From positions 37,298-101,297 of the forward strand of contig PEDN01001386.1 in assembly GCA_003864495.1 (NCBI GenBank): a DNA stretch of 64,000 bases, given 5' to 3'. Position 1 is the first letter of the stretch. Each line of letters begins with the position of its first letter. Below the pieces are notes generated by a model. The model was not told the origin of the DNA and made no database searches. It worked only from the letters and a program-made list of their open reading frames with translations. Positions 1-13,049 of the stretch are shown in pieces. The stretch is from Nemopilema nomurai (lineage: Eukaryota; Cnidaria; Scyphozoa; Rhizostomeae; Rhizostomatidae). The position numbers were made by a program, and so were the translations under genes.

Positions 1-293
1 CAACTAGTTGATTCTTTGCATGCTCTATGCTTGTGCAATAAACCTTTTTCAAGGATATTGAACCTTAAAGAGAGTTTGTTAATGTATATTAGCTATTTAT
101 GCTTTGCATTAATTTTCTTCTGATGTTTGTCGCTTTTCTGTCATTTTGCTCGAAGATTTTCATAATCAGCTTATGACTGTATACTATAGTTTCTTTCGTG
201 GTTCAAACAATGAACTAATGTGCTAAAAGGTGGTTTGCTATAGAAAATTTTTGAAATGAAGTGAAATAATGAAAGCGTATTTTCATGTTTTAG

Positions 294-3200
294 AGAAAAT
301 TTCTGAAAGAATACGAGAGACTGATTTACAGCATGGATATTTACCAGCAAAAGATTTCTGAGGCAGAGAGAAAGCGAGCAGAACTTCAATGTAATTAGCA
401 GCTTTTTGTTTAGGCAGCTTTCTAACGTCATTTCGTGTTACTGTTCAAGTGAAGGTTTTGCCTGGCATATATTTGACTAATGAACTGTTTATGGTAGTCA
501 ATCCCACCATAGTTTTACCTTTTAAACCATTAATGGGAACAGCAATTAAGACTTGTTGATAGTTGTAATTTTATAAGGATCTTTTTACGACACGTGAGAT
601 CAATTATATAATCCTTCATAAATTCTCTGACGCAAGACCTGGCATTTTGGATAAATGCCTTGTGAGAAATTGACGTATTTCATGCTACCACTGAAATAAG
701 AATTTATCTGTTTTTCATGGGTTGAATTCATGAGCTAGAAACTACCACCGAAATTTTTTATAATGTGGCTATAAAAAGATGCAACAATTATGTTTTGGTA
801 GAATTACATACAGTTCTGTTTTGATTAGCATCTTCTTTTTAAATGGGTCACATATAGTGGTGGGTGGCAAATAACTCATTTAAGGCTTACACAAGTCAAT
901 AATTAATTTTGAACTGTCTTGAAAAGTAGGCAAACCGTAGGTTAGCCACGAAATGTTTCCATTCTTTTTCTAATGTATCAAAGTCGCGTCAAACGTAGCG
1001 TCAACGTAGCAATTTGTACGCAACCTCAAAAACTCGATTGCCGCTAATATTTATGTACTTATTGTTATCTTTTCCTTGTTCAAACTATTAAACTGAAAGT
1101 CTCGCTTGCTAAAGCATTGTCAAAGTGGCATGATAAAGTGATGCCTAACAGAAAGAAAATATTTCTCTATGAAGAAACATAATCGTCAGAAGAAGCTTAA
1201 GTACTAAACTGTTTAAAGTGTCCAAAGAGTCAATCTAAGATTTGTGGTACATTTGAAATTATTTTTGAATGTGGTTGCATATGAATAAATTCGCGTCATT
1301 TTAGTGACTAATTTTCTTCTTTTTAGGCGAACGAGAGAGTGTTTTGAGGAACCTAAGAGATAGGCAGTTAGATGGAGAAAAAAAGGTATTCATCATCAAG
1401 CTGATGTTATAGTGTTTTTCGTTTATCTTTTCTTATTTTTGATTAAATTGCAATGTGTACTTTTGATGGAGGCTTTTTCACAAACCGGCACCAACTCGAT
1501 TCCTGAATTTTACTTGTTGAGGTCCATGTGCTCATGTAATAAATAATGAATGTATTTATTTTTGCACAGTACTGATTGAGTATCACTACAAGGGATGTCG
1601 CTTTTCCACTGTTCCTCTCTGTCTTTGTTGTGTGTTTTCAAACACCCGGCGCAGTATCTGCTCTCATACTCACAAAATACAAGCTGGGCACAGATAACCT
1701 CTTTTAACTCTTTGTGATGTGATTAATTTTTTTTAGAAATTGCTAGAGAAATCTTTGCAAGCAATCACGAAAAAGATATCAACTGTTGATGACCGCATCA
1801 AGCAATTTATTGACAACGTGAAAAACATGATGAGTGAGTGTAAATACATTTTTTGCAAGCAAGTTTGAATATATTGCCTCGTGCGGTACCATAATAGTCG
1901 ATTCTGAAAGGAGTTTAGCAAAGCCTGGTCAATTGAAATCCTTTGAGTCTCAATCAGTTTTCGAGCTTTCAAAGAATACAGTTTTCGAAGAACGATCAGG
2001 CATTTGATAGCACAATGAAAATGCGGCCTTTTATTATTTGCTGAAGCTTAAGATCCTTCCTGATGTTTGATCGTTGAATTTTACAGGCTCAAGTTGTAGT
2101 CTTGATTACAAACTAATTTGGTAGCGAGGTTCGGGTTTGATAAGAAGAGCCTTGTGTATAATAACCCGATGCCTGCATGTTGTTTGATCAGAGCTATGTT
2201 TGATTAAGGATGAAGATTTAACGTTAGAAACCGATGCTTTTCTAATTTTTTTTGGTAAGATGTGACTTATTCAATTAAAAGAGTTGTATAATACATGTCA
2301 CGAATTTAATTTTTGGGAAAAACTTGATTTGTTTATATGTCTATTTATTCGTCTAATATTTGCAATTTATCGATTGTTGATTTGTTCCACGTAGTCAAAA
2401 AGCGTAGCATCGAAGACAGTTTACGAGAGCTCAGTATGGACAACGAAACAGTCGACAAGCTGATAAAGAACAGCGACTTTTTAGGAAGAAAATTTGCAAA
2501 ACTTAAGGTTAACATTGGTCTTTATGCAAAATGTTTACCTGTATTCATATGCAACTGAAATCTTTTTCTATCAATGCTAGAGAATCTTCTGCTGATTATG
2601 TTGTACTTCTGTTAACATTTGGTTGATGTATTTGCTTAAGTATGGACCAATATTGATATCAATGAATGATTATATATAGTGATAGCGATGTTAATTGGTA
2701 GTGACATCAATGGAAAGTGATATAAGGTAATAGTGATATCGAATCAATATTGACATCAAAATGTGATATATGGTGATTGAAATCAAAATCAGTGATGAAA
2801 GATAACTATATTAGTAATGATAGATAGAATCAGACCAACAGTGATGTAAATTGAATAGTGATATACAGTGATAGTGATATTTGATTAATAGTGATGTCAA
2901 TGAATATCATATGCAAATATCAATGGATTGAATTCTAAACCAACACTCTTTTTACAATTGCAGTGTTTGAAGATCAATGTCGAAGATTTGCCAGAGGCCT
3001 TAAAATCATTCAATTCCAATTTTGATGACGAAGACTTTATGTTTGTTAATCACGTATGTGTTTACTATCTATCTGTGTTGCTCAGCAATCCCGTCAGGCA
3101 TTAAACGGCACGAGTGATTACGTCAGCTTTCGCTGTGCATCCATGTTACTTGTATGACAGTGAAGAGCAGCGATTCTCAAGCATTTTGTTATTTTTGCCT

Positions 3201-6200
3201 TTTTAAGATCAACAATTTTTTGTGTTGGCTCTTTCCATTTGCATGCAATGTTTTCCCCTGCTTCACTTCCCAAACAGTTCACTTTCCTCTAGCTTCACTT
3301 ATAGCTGAAATCTTTTAAATTTCTGATTCTTATTAAAATTGTTTCCCACACTTATTCCTTGTTATTAATACGGTTAACATCTATTTTGGAAGCTCTGACG
3401 TAATTGAACACATATACTTCTAATTGGAGGCGAATTCGGCACAATTTTTGAACACATTTTTCTTTAGCACTGAGCAGTGTAAACATAATTAATTTGCATG
3501 CATGAACTACTTTTTCATCTGATACCCTTCATTGTATGCAAATTTTTCTATGTTCCCCTTCTGCGGAGAAAAACGTATCATTGCCTCAAGGTTTAGGAAG
3601 GCCTTGAGTTTGTTCACATCTAGTAAATGCTAGTGTATAATAAATATAGACTCTAAAAAGGGCACACCAACTCTTTTGATGTCGTTCTGATTTAAGCATA
3701 AGAGTAATGAATCTTAAACGAATCATAATTTCTATACATTCTCAACAGGTATTACAGTTGCCACAAAAAGATTCTTTGGATTTCAAAGCATTTGCTGTCG
3801 TCTCTGCTTTGACAGAACGTGTGAAATCTCTCGAGTTAGTCATTTTCTTCTCGGCTACTTATTTTCGTAAATATGTATTTTTGTTTAGTATTTTAAGTTC
3901 AGCCCATTCATCCCTCTAACACATGTTCCTAATTATCATTTGTTGACAAGTCTTGAAGCTATTGGATTTTTGTTTTGTTTTCGTGCTAAAACCTTCAAAT
4001 TTTATCTCGGCAACTCTGAGTGACAATCATGGACTTGATGAAATATATGTATGCTACGAAAACTTTTTCCATGGAGCTAAAACATTACAGTCGTTCTAAT
4101 CATATTGCTAGTTGTGCAAAGAATAGAAAGATAATCGAACGCATAACACCCAGTCACGAACCTTTATGCATATCATCATTTCCCCTTATCTGGCCTACCA
4201 GCAAATTCCCAGTTTGGCTCTTCTATATGGTTGAAAGTGGGTTCTTTGTACCAAGACCCTTGATAGACAACATTCTACCTTATTTCTTCAATTCTTTGGC
4301 CGAATTTCAAAGAAAAATTGTAAATTTTAAGCAAATTTTTGCTTATCTTGTCATTTTGTCTGTCTGTGCAGCAAATCAATCAAAGCACTTTTGAAAGAAG
4401 TGGATCTTGGAACTCTTGAAAGAAAGTTAGACAAATGCAAGGTATGTGTGTGTTAATTGGTTAATTGGCCAAAATAACTGAAGCGAAAAAATTTCATTTT
4501 TCTGCTCTAAAAGTTTTTAGATTGACAAAATTTATTTTGAAAGCTATCCCTTTTGAAAAAAAGCAAGTAAATCATAACATTTCAGTATAACATTTATCGC
4601 AAATTGGCACCAAAAACGTAAAGCTTGCCAAATATAGGCTTATTTCACCGTTTGATCTATAAAGTCCTTTGCTAATGTAAACTTGCTCGAACTTTTCTCA
4701 AAGGAATTGTACCGATTGCTGTCAGAGGAGCATCACGACGGGAACAGAATCGTTCCCCTGGAAAACTTATTAGTCGAGCTTCAAGCTGGAGGGCTTGATA
4801 GGGATCACCAACGATCGGTAATTTGCTTCATTTTTACTCTCATTTTATGCTCATATTCTCATATGATTCCTCTGCTAAGTCAATAGTAATTGTTCCCTGA
4901 AGCTAATAATTCTAGGAAAACCAAAGTACACCCGATGATGGCCTAATACTTAAACTAAAAAGAAATGACCTTTCTTACAGCCACGTTTTTGGACTTCTCC
5001 TTCTTTTTCTCTCGATTTTTGCATTCTTTTCTCATCCAAAAGCATAATTTATGCACATATTCACCCACTCCTATAAATCATCATTACAGTTCTGCTGTAG
5101 GGTCCAGTATTTCTGTTAAATTACCAGTTCAAAAAACCGTTGAGGAAATCTTTCAAAGTATTCCTAGCAATAAGCATTTAGAGACCTAGGCTTGAAGCCT
5201 TTCAGTTAGAGGCCGCCTGGGAACTACTGCTCAGAAGAGGACCACACTTTTCTGTTTGTTTTCCATCAGGCAATGTTTGTCTTGGAGAAACGAAATCGCT
5301 GCTTCTATGTTGAAAACTCAGAAATCCTCATCACAAATCCTACAGCGATTATTAGAACCTATAATTATGGCCTTTTTGTTAATTAATAAATCCAATTCTA
5401 AACAGTAACTTCATTTCGCGCATGGTGAAGATTATTAACGAAATCCCTGTTTTAGTCGATATTCTCTGATCAAGCTGTAGTGCGTAATTCGCTGTAACAC
5501 GATCACAAATGCATATCTCTGAAAGCGAATTTTGCTCTGTCAACTCGCGGACTCTTTTCACAATTAAAATCCAGAAGATTACTTGCAAACAGACTCGCGG
5601 CAAATGCTATCAATCTGCTTTGACAGTTTTCTTTTAGAGAGTACCATTTGCGGATCTCATTTGATTTTATCGCAAGGGCATCAGACCGTCTTAAGATTTA
5701 GCAATGTGCTTGATCCCAGCGTACTTGCGCACATTATCAGCGCGTGTTTTGTTATTCGCTTGTCGCTCTAACATTACACCCATCTGCATTGTTTCCTGCA
5801 CAATCAAAAGACATTACTTAGGCAATGACCAGGTGCATTTTCTACTTATCTAATGTCCCGTCTCAAGTCTAGAGGGTAGTTGCTGTCAGAATATTCTTTA
5901 TTTGATCTTCGTAACATCTGTTGCATATCGTGAAAAGACGCCATATGTTGATGTATGTCTATTAAAAACCTTCTGTGGAGGAATAGAACACGTCAAAATA
6001 ACCGAGAAATTTTATAAACACAGTCACGTGATGCGAAAAATGAATCTTGTCTTGAATTACGCGAAAAAGTCGACCCGAAACAAGTAGTTTTATGCCAAAG
6101 GAGCCGTGCCTGATATTAATGCACAGAGATTGCAAGCTCTTTGTAGAGTGTATAGGGATTTTGGCAAATGCATTGTTCCGTTATACTAGAGAATTTGAAG

Positions 6201-6556
6201 CCAGGAGGATAGATCACATCTAATCTTGCTAGGCCGATAGGTAAAAATGCTGACTCATTTATTGATGTCCAAGAAACCTTAGATAAAGCCAAGAGTTCAG
6301 TCATATATATGCGTGATAGTTTTACAAATTTAGGAGTTTACACCTGTTTATGAATTGAATCCACTGTATACCTGTTAATGTATGCTTCTTTAATTCAAAT
6401 ATATCACGAATCAAATACTTGAATATCGTTCTGTTGCAGGTTATTGAGAAGCTGAATCACCATGGGCATGGATTCATCGACTTTCTTGATTTTGTCCTTT
6501 ATATACCACTTTTCTTGATGATCCACGATCAGATTGTGGAAAAGCCTTTCAAGTAA
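294..6556 (+). CDS. Coiled-coil / EF-hand-like protein, 3' nine exons (5' end outside window)
   Basis: Nine exons join in one frame to a TAA stop: 294-390, 1327-1385, 1737-1833, 2395-2507, 2964-3053, 3749-3834, 4372-4441, 4704-4817, 6440-6556. All have GT/AG borders and matching phases, giving about 280 residues. The first three exons are charged and helix-rich (RDRQLDGEKKKLLEKSL region), consistent with a coiled coil. The rest reads as two EF-hand-like pairs: loops resembling EEHHDGNRIVPLE and, near the C-terminus, NHHGHGFIDFLD, the latter with Gly at loop position 6 in EF style but Asp/His in several liganding positions, so calcium binding is doubtful. The protein ends soon after a hydrophobic stretch (FVLYIPLFLMIH). 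I do not recognise the orthologue. The start codon and earlier exons lie upstream of the window. Exon calls are strong; function is unknown. Confidence 0.75.
2640..2935. repeat. Degenerate AGTGATAT-type simple repeat in intron
   Basis: The intron between exons 4 and 5 of the coiled-coil gene holds about 300 bases built from irregular copies of words such as AGTGATATC, TGACATCAA and GATAGTGAT. Period is not constant, so this looks like an old decayed microsatellite rather than an active array. Confidence 0.6.
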
Positions 6557-8628
6557 AAGCAATTTTTACCTATCAACACTGCCATCGGCTTAGATGAATG
6601 CCGGAATTAAAAGCATTGTGTCCAGTGCCTTCAACGAGCTGTCGTTTGTGTTGAAAAAGGAGTCTCGATTATTCCCATTCGGGGAACCATTACTTCCAGC
6701 CTGTCTGCCTCGGAGAACCATAGACCAATTGTATTGTCGATGCAATCAATTTAGTGCTTGTTGTGTTTAAAAAACATTATAGGCATTCTGTTCCTCGTCC
6801 CTACCAAAAATTATAGATTTCATTAATAATTCATGAAAAGTATTTAAGGTACTTGGCTTAATCGACCTCCATGTGTTCCACCGCTTTCTATCGTGGTTTT
6901 TGAGAGTCAACCTTGCGGTGTCATTGGTGTCTATCGACTGTGGTAGGTCTGATATAACTTGCACGGAGACCCTTAAACAGCAAAGATTAGCCCCTAGCTA
7001 TCGCTTTCTATATTCACCCCAACAGTTTTTTATCAATGGCTCAAAATACTGCATTAAATCTCTAGTAGAAAGATTTACTTGTGGCTCTAGGACTGGATTT
7101 TCTAAATTTTTATTTGAGACTTGGTAGGGACGCCCTCTGTTACAGTGTTTAGCAAATTTAACAAGTTTGTCATCATATATCATTCTTTACTGCGGATGCC
7201 AAATTTTTCTATGGCTCGAAATTAAATAATTTGCAATTGTCATGTGTTGCATTTTGAAAAAATCTAATAGATATGAATTGTAAATTGTAAAAAGTATTTA
7301 TCATTTATTTATTAAATAGATTTAAAAGTCGATGTCATCAACGAGAATGTTGATATTGCATTTTATTAAATGTCCCTGCTGTTTTGTTACTCCTATGGCT
7401 GATTCTTTGTCAATGTGAATACTGTTGAGTCAACTTGTATTCAGTGCGAAAGAGCTTTTATTCAGAGCCAATGCCAATGGGATGCATAACTATTGAACAT
7501 GTCATCCATTGTGAATGGTTGAGTCTTCTATACGAGAAGTCACCACAAGAAATAAAGCTGAACTGGAACAAAATATCGTTGCCATTGAATGTGTCAGGAC
7601 GCAGTCCCTTCTTTTGTTTGTATTTCATCACACGATACAATTATTCGAACCGAAATGTCCCATCGTTAATCAATATTGGCGTGCGATGGAAATATTTTCT
7701 GTTGAACAATATCTGGAGAGCAATTTGAGCATCTTGAGTCCTTGTGGTGTGAACTTTCACCCAGGGTGTTAAGGAGAGCTCGATTTTTGCCCAATTAGGT
7801 CAATCTTTGTGTCATAGACACGAGAGAGATACAGCATGTTGTCTGAAAATTATCCATCCTTTACCAAGACATACCTGGTTTCATATCGGTAAGAATTGCT
7901 GTATAGCCTTATCCATGCAGCCTAGCCTAGCATCCATGGTGAGACTTTCCACGTAAGATAAGTAATTTTTTCTACATTTTTTAGAATTTTTTTCTACATC
8001 TAATTATCAATTTTTCTTGTCTCGTTATAAAGCATAAACTTTTACTGGATATTTGTCCATCTTCAGGATAAGGTATTTGCAAAAGTTGAGTTATCATCCA
8101 TGACCAATTGAAGGGCTAAGGCTAAAGAAATATGATGCCAAAAGGCGTCTCTTTCGATGGCTTACTTCATAACTGCAGGCCTTTCGATGCTCTAACCTCG
8201 CTTAATTTCCAGAAAATTTCGCCTATGGCAAGGCTGTAGCCAGATGATATTAAACTTTGAGGCGAAAGGTGACCGCGTCAGCCAACACCCTTGGTTTTGG
8301 TCATCTTTCTTTGTCATTTTTCTAGCCTTGCGGTTAGTTATGATGATTCTGTCTAACTGGAATCGATGTGACAGTGTGGAGTGAATGGATCTTCTTTCAG
8401 GAATGACGTCAGCTTTGATTTGCCTTTGTCAGCCACATTTGCCACGTGCATCCCCGCGGTTTAAACGCGGGAAACTTAAGAAAGACCCATCACATGACAT
8501 GTGTTAGCAGTGTCCTTTGTTTTGAAAATTACGGTGCCGACAGAACGTACAAAGTTCGCTTCTGTTGTGCAAGATTTACAGAATCCCTCGTCTTTCGGAG
8601 TGTTCTCTCGTCATTTGAGAGTCTGAAG
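6557..8628. other. Intergenic, no supported gene
   Basis: Only short, overlapping open frames on both strands are present and none joins through splice sites into a longer frame. The 3' UTR of the upstream gene and the promoter and 5' UTR of the downstream receptor gene must lie here; I could not place a TATA box or a transcription start. Confidence 0.5.
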
Positions 8629-10758
8629 ATGAAGGAGGTAATTTTCATATTCGTGTTGGCAACTTTGACTTCTAGTCATGGCTTTCTATTCAAGCGCAGA
8701 GAACGGCCGTTGGCGATTGATGGCGGCTGGTCCACTTGGCAAAGCTGGAGTTCTTGTTATTTAAATTCTGCAAACAAATCTAACTTTTTTCCGACCTTCA
8801 ACGGCTTTTCAGTGAGCTCTAGAGCAAGGAAATGCGATTCTCCAACTCCGGTTCAAGGAGGCAAAACATGCGTTGGAAGTTCAATGAGGTACAGACAGTG
8901 TGGTTGCAAGAATCCACTTGGAATGGAAACTGGAAAAATTGCCAACTATCAACTTTCGTCGAGTTCTGATATTTATCTCAAATACGATACCACCAAAGGA
9001 CGATTGGGGAACTCTGCAGCTTGGTGTTCAGCAGACCCCGTTTCTTCGTTTCTTGACGTTTTCTTCAAAATTGATTTTGTAAACTTCACAAAAATAACAG
9101 CGATTGGCACCGAGGGAATATCGATTGGTAGAGTGAGCCGTTTCAAGATTTTTTACAGCTTAAACGAAAAAGAATGGTTGTTGTACCAAGACAAATACCG
9201 TGCGAACTCAGAATTTATCGGAAATATTTTCCCTGGCAAACTGAAGGTGAACGAATTGGAGAATCCTATCGTAACGCGACACTTGAAAATCCTGCCACTA
9301 CACAGCTATGGGAAAACGTGCATGAAAATAGAAGTGTATGGTTGCATTTATACTTGTGGAGCAGAGATCACGAAATCATCTGGAGAAATTATAGGCAGAG
9401 GCGAAGAGACACATGACCAAAACTGTCTTTGGAAGATAAATGTTAAAAATACAACAACATTGAATCTTGACTTCCTCACATTTTATATTCCGTGCGATAA
9501 TGGTTTTATCGAGATTAGGGATGGCTCAAAGGATTACCAAGAGGGCAAAGTGTTGAAAAGAGAGTGCGGAGAAGAAATATCCAGCGATTTATTAAAATTG
9601 CAGACCAACAATTTGTGGTTGCATTTCTTCTCAAATTCATCTTCAGATGAAGTTGGTTTTCGATTGCGTTATATATCGGAATGTTCTAAGTCTATCAACG
9701 TTGATGGCACGGAAACTTCAGTAATTACTACCCCAAACTATCCCCAAGACTATTTTGATAACAATAACTGTACCTGGAATGTCTCCTCAAATAATGATGT
9801 TCTTTATTTTTGGTTCAAAACGTTTGATATTGAAGCAAGCAAGTCAGACAGTAAGGAGCTATGTTCAAATGACTTTGTGTCTATTGAGCAGCTGCAGGGA
9901 AAGCAGTTTATAAATATGCGAAAGTACTGCAATTCTGCTAAACCACCAATAGGTGGGGAACCTGTTATTATAAAAGCAAGCAAGGCTCGGTTGAGATTTA
10001 AAAGTGACAATGTTATTGTGAAAAGGGGATTTATGTTAGAAATAACAACATATGACAAGAGAAAAGGCAAGCCAACCACAACCATGGCTACAACACAAAG
10101 GACCACTGTGAAAATAGTGAGTGGGACATCAAACTCAACAAGCCCAGCTGTCAAATCCCCTGATACTATTCCATCAAAGATGTGGGTTAGTGATGGTCCA
10201 TTAAATGTCAGTAAGAATGAAGAGAACAGAAATTCTAGTAATACAGTCGGCCATAGGGTTAAGAAAAGCACTAAAAGTGAAACGGATTGGACAATTTTCA
10301 CCGTTGCTGCTTTTTCCTGTTTTGTATTCATTCTTGTAGTTTCTGTAACAGTGTTAAGTATTCGCAAGTGTGCTTCAAGGTATAATGGAGAATCAGGGAA
10401 GTTTATACCAGCAGTTTCGAAAAAGACTGGGGCCAATGACAGGTACAAAGTAGTGGATGTTGTTGTTAGAAGCAAAAAGCAATGTTCAGCTGCAGAGGAA
10501 GGTAGTCAATTTTGTGAGATGAAAAGTCCAGCTGGTAGTATCAAGGTTGGAGGATCAGACACTGGATCAGAGATAGGAGAACAAGAGCCTATGAAGGCAG
10601 ACATTATGAACCATACCTTGAATAGGGAAAGGAGACAGAACTATATTGACATGTACACTGACGGCACTGAGGAAGTTGGTGTAGCCAAATCCCCAGAGGT
10701 GCCAGAAGATGAAAGTCAGTCTCTAACTGTTATTGAAAGTTTAGAAACTGTGATTTGA
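8629..10758 (+). CDS. Single-pass receptor: TSP1 - F5/8C (discoidin) - CUB - CUB - TM - tail, 709 aa, intronless
   Basis: The frame is open from 8446, but I start at the ATG at 8629 because it is followed at once by a signal peptide (MKEVIFIFVLATLTSSHG). Domains by residue: TSP1 about 31-93 with the WSTWQSWSSC tryptophan ladder; F5/8 type C (discoidin) about 93-239, bounded by Cys93 and Cys239; CUB1 about 243-352; CUB2 about 352-476 with TTPNYPQDYFDNNNCTW; a Ser/Thr-rich stalk about 477-553; a transmembrane helix about 554-577 followed by RKCASR; a cytoplasmic tail of about 130 residues ending ETVI, which fits a class I PDZ ligand. This is a cell-surface adhesion or ligand-binding receptor. 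CUB plus discoidin recalls neuropilins and DCBLD proteins, but here TSP1 and discoidin precede the CUBs, so it is not a simple orthologue. The whole protein is one exon in an otherwise intron-rich region. Ligand and pathway are unknown. Confidence 0.9.
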   Translation: MKEVIFIFVLATLTSSHGFLFKRRERPLAIDGGWSTWQSWSSCYLNSANKSNFFPTFNGFSVSSRARKCDSPTPVQGGKTCVGSSMRYRQCGCKNPLGMETGKIANYQLSSSSDIYLKYDTTKGRLGNSAAWCSADPVSSFLDVFFKIDFVNFTKITAIGTEGISIGRVSRFKIFYSLNEKEWLLYQDKYRANSEFIGNIFPGKLKVNELENPIVTRHLKILPLHSYGKTCMKIEVYGCIYTCGAEITKSSGEIIGRGEETHDQNCLWKINVKNTTTLNLDFLTFYIPCDNGFIEIRDGSKDYQEGKVLKRECGEEISSDLLKLQTNNLWLHFFSNSSSDEVGFRLRYISECSKSINVDGTETSVITTPNYPQDYFDNNNCTWNVSSNNDVLYFWFKTFDIEASKSDSKELCSNDFVSIEQLQGKQFINMRKYCNSAKPPIGGEPVIIKASKARLRFKSDNVIVKRGFMLEITTYDKRKGKPTTTMATTQRTTVKIVSGTSNSTSPAVKSPDTIPSKMWVSDGPLNVSKNEENRNSSNTVGHRVKKSTKSETDWTIFTVAAFSCFVFILVVSVTVLSIRKCASRYNGESGKFIPAVSKKTGANDRYKVVDVVVRSKKQCSAAEEGSQFCEMKSPAGSIKVGGSDTGSEIGEQEPMKADIMNHTLNRERRQNYIDMYTDGTEEVGVAKSPEVPEDESQSLTVIESLETVI

Positions 10759-10985
10759 TAAAAGATACCTTTAATGTGTATCAAAAATTGTAATTTTGCA
10801 TAGAATTCTTCTAATATATAAGTTATTATTTAACATGTTAATTGTGATTGGCATTCTGATGTGGAAAAGAAAGCTGTCAGAGCTCAGATTGTAAAATGAT
10901 AGTTTGGAGTTTGACAAGTCTCACATTTTTTCACCATATTTTCTGGTAGGTAAATAACTTAAATGTTGATGAAATATTTTCCTCC

Positions 10986-10991
10986 AATAAA
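10986..10991 (+). terminator. Polyadenylation signal AATAAA of the TSP1/CUB receptor gene
   Basis: First AATAAA hexamer after the stop codon, 228 bases downstream. Another AATAAA at 11339-11344 could serve a longer 3' UTR. Confidence 0.5.
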
Positions 10992-12782
10992 GAGCACCCT
11001 TGAATATCTAAGATCTAAGTATGTATTTCTTTTGTTTGCTTCTTGAATATATATCTTTGCCACTCACCCTCAGTATAGACATCATCAGCATCCTCACCTA
11101 CCTTTAATTTTTTGTTGATGGTTTCTAACTAAATGTTAGATTCAAATTTTTGAAAATTTTATTCCTCGGGTAGTCTTTAATTAATCTAATAAGGAAGGAA
11201 GTTATTTTCAAGGATGTTTTTTGAAAGCTAGCTGTGGCAGCCCACCTATTTTCTTCTCACTTTATTATATATCTATTAGTTTTTTCTTGTTATCCTACTG
11301 GACAGACCATCTCAGGAAATTGCTTGACTGTTTTGATGAATAAACAATTTCCCTCTTGTTAAACAGTGTTGGATATGCACTGAACTGTATTTTGAATAGT
11401 CTCAGGGAAGCAAACACAATGGCTAACTTATTAGTTTTATAAATTTTTTAGGCTATTCATAGGGAGAGTGATGAAAACTTGTGTGGGCAAAGAATGATGT
11501 TTGTATTCCAAGATTAATTCAATGGAAAATGTGGCTTTGTTTGGGAAATTAGTGTTAGACATCTAGAGTTACATTTCTGAATCATTGTTGTTTGTAGATA
11601 TCGCCTGTATCAGAGATTTCTTTTCGTACTTGTTCCTACAAACAGCAATTGTGACAACAAATGTATTACCAGTATCATGAATTGTATGGCTGTGTCGTCA
11701 AACTGTTAAGCAGTGTTGTATAATTGTTGTGTCAAGAGAACGAAGATCGCGGCGGCAAGTCAGGTACCTGTCGGCGTCTTTTGGAAGTCACGTGAGTTTT
11801 GCCAGCGTTCTTTCGAATCTTCTTGCTTGCTCAATTTATGACATTTCCTCGTCCCCACCTTGAATGCCCCCAAACAGGTGTTGATTGTTTATATGAATTT
11901 TTCTATTTTGTAGGCAGTGGTGAATTTAATTCCTTTCTTGCCATGGATCAACTTGGGGTTCGAACATTCTTTACGGCGATAGACTTTTTTGTTTATATTT
12001 TCTTAAGTTGTAAGGACATTTTTCTCCCACTTTGTTGGGAAGAGGCTGATACATCTAAAAAGCTAAACTTGAAGCCCAAGGCCTCTTTGTGCAGAAAGAT
12101 TAATAATTATTTTTAATTCATTTAGATAAATAACATTTTCTTCTAGTTCGTAATATTAATCTTTTGTCTTTCAAAACAGATAACCAAAAGCTTGCTCTTT
12201 ATTTTCCTGTTTTATGGTTTGCCACTATGGATACTGAAAGCAAGATAAGTCTGCTGCAGATTCAACCAAACTTGGCGACCCTGATTTCCGACTCAGGAAA
12301 TTGTTGTACCACATCTAACAAACATGCATAGCACTACATTTCCAAATAGAAACACATTAATTCTAGTTTAATAATGCTTTAGCATAAATCGAAGGCAGGA
12401 TGAGGTGTGGCATCTATTTAAATATAATTCGTTTTATGAAAAAGCTAGCTCATTGTTTCGTTCATATCTTATCTTTGGCATCACTTAAAAGGATTCCATA
12501 GTGCCAAACAGCATTAGATTCTGTGGCTTCCAACAGTGTTTGAAAGTTGAGAACGTTATACCTTGTTTTTTGGTGTAATATTTAATCTTTTTCAGTTTTT
12601 TTGACTGAATTAACATAAAAGTTTTACAACAGAATACAAAATGTATGTCGACCTTTCACAAAGGGCGCTTATTCTCTGGTTCAGAATATGCAGCAATGTA
12701 AACCTGACTTACAATTTTATCGTTGTTGCCCAAAAATCTGATTACTTTTTTTTAATGCCATTTTTCCATCAATTTGTGAATC
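10992..12782. other. Intergenic, AT-rich, no supported gene
   Basis: I see no frame with coding character or supported splice sites here. A CAAGTCAG-gtacct junction near 11763 has donor form and might end a non-coding first exon of the small gene that follows, but nothing else supports it. Confidence 0.4.
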
Positions 12783-13049
12783 ATGAATAACTCGTTTGAA
12801 AGCATCAGTGATTGGACTAACAAACAGGAGACGATGGCACGAGGGGATCGCTTCAACTCGATCGTGAAACAAGGTAACATCTTCGTCATTTTTATGAACT
12901 CTAAATTCTGGCCTATTGGCGTCAGTCGTGCTTGCTTTTTCAGTTGGTGTGGCTGTAGCTTAATAGAGATTTTTATCGATAAATACTGCTTTTCTTAATC
13001 TTTTAAAACAAAATCTTTCCTTTCTGCAGTAAAACGGAGCATTGAATAA
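12783..13049 (+). CDS. Possible two-exon microprotein, 36 aa
   Basis: Exon 12783-12873 begins at an ATG, reads MNNSFESISDWTNKQETM and on to VKQ, and ends CAAG before a gtaaca donor. A strong pyrimidine-rich acceptor (tttctgcag) at 13029 is in the matching phase and gives VKRSIE then TAA at 13047-13049. The result is a hydrophilic 36-residue peptide with no signal peptide. The two sites and phases agree, but a frame this short can arise by chance, and these exons could equally be the ends of a larger unseen transcript. Confidence 0.25.

Noticed and set aside
9804..10475. 223-codon minus-strand frame opposite the TSP1/CUB receptor
   Set aside because: It is antisense to a well-supported coding exon and has no domain of its own.
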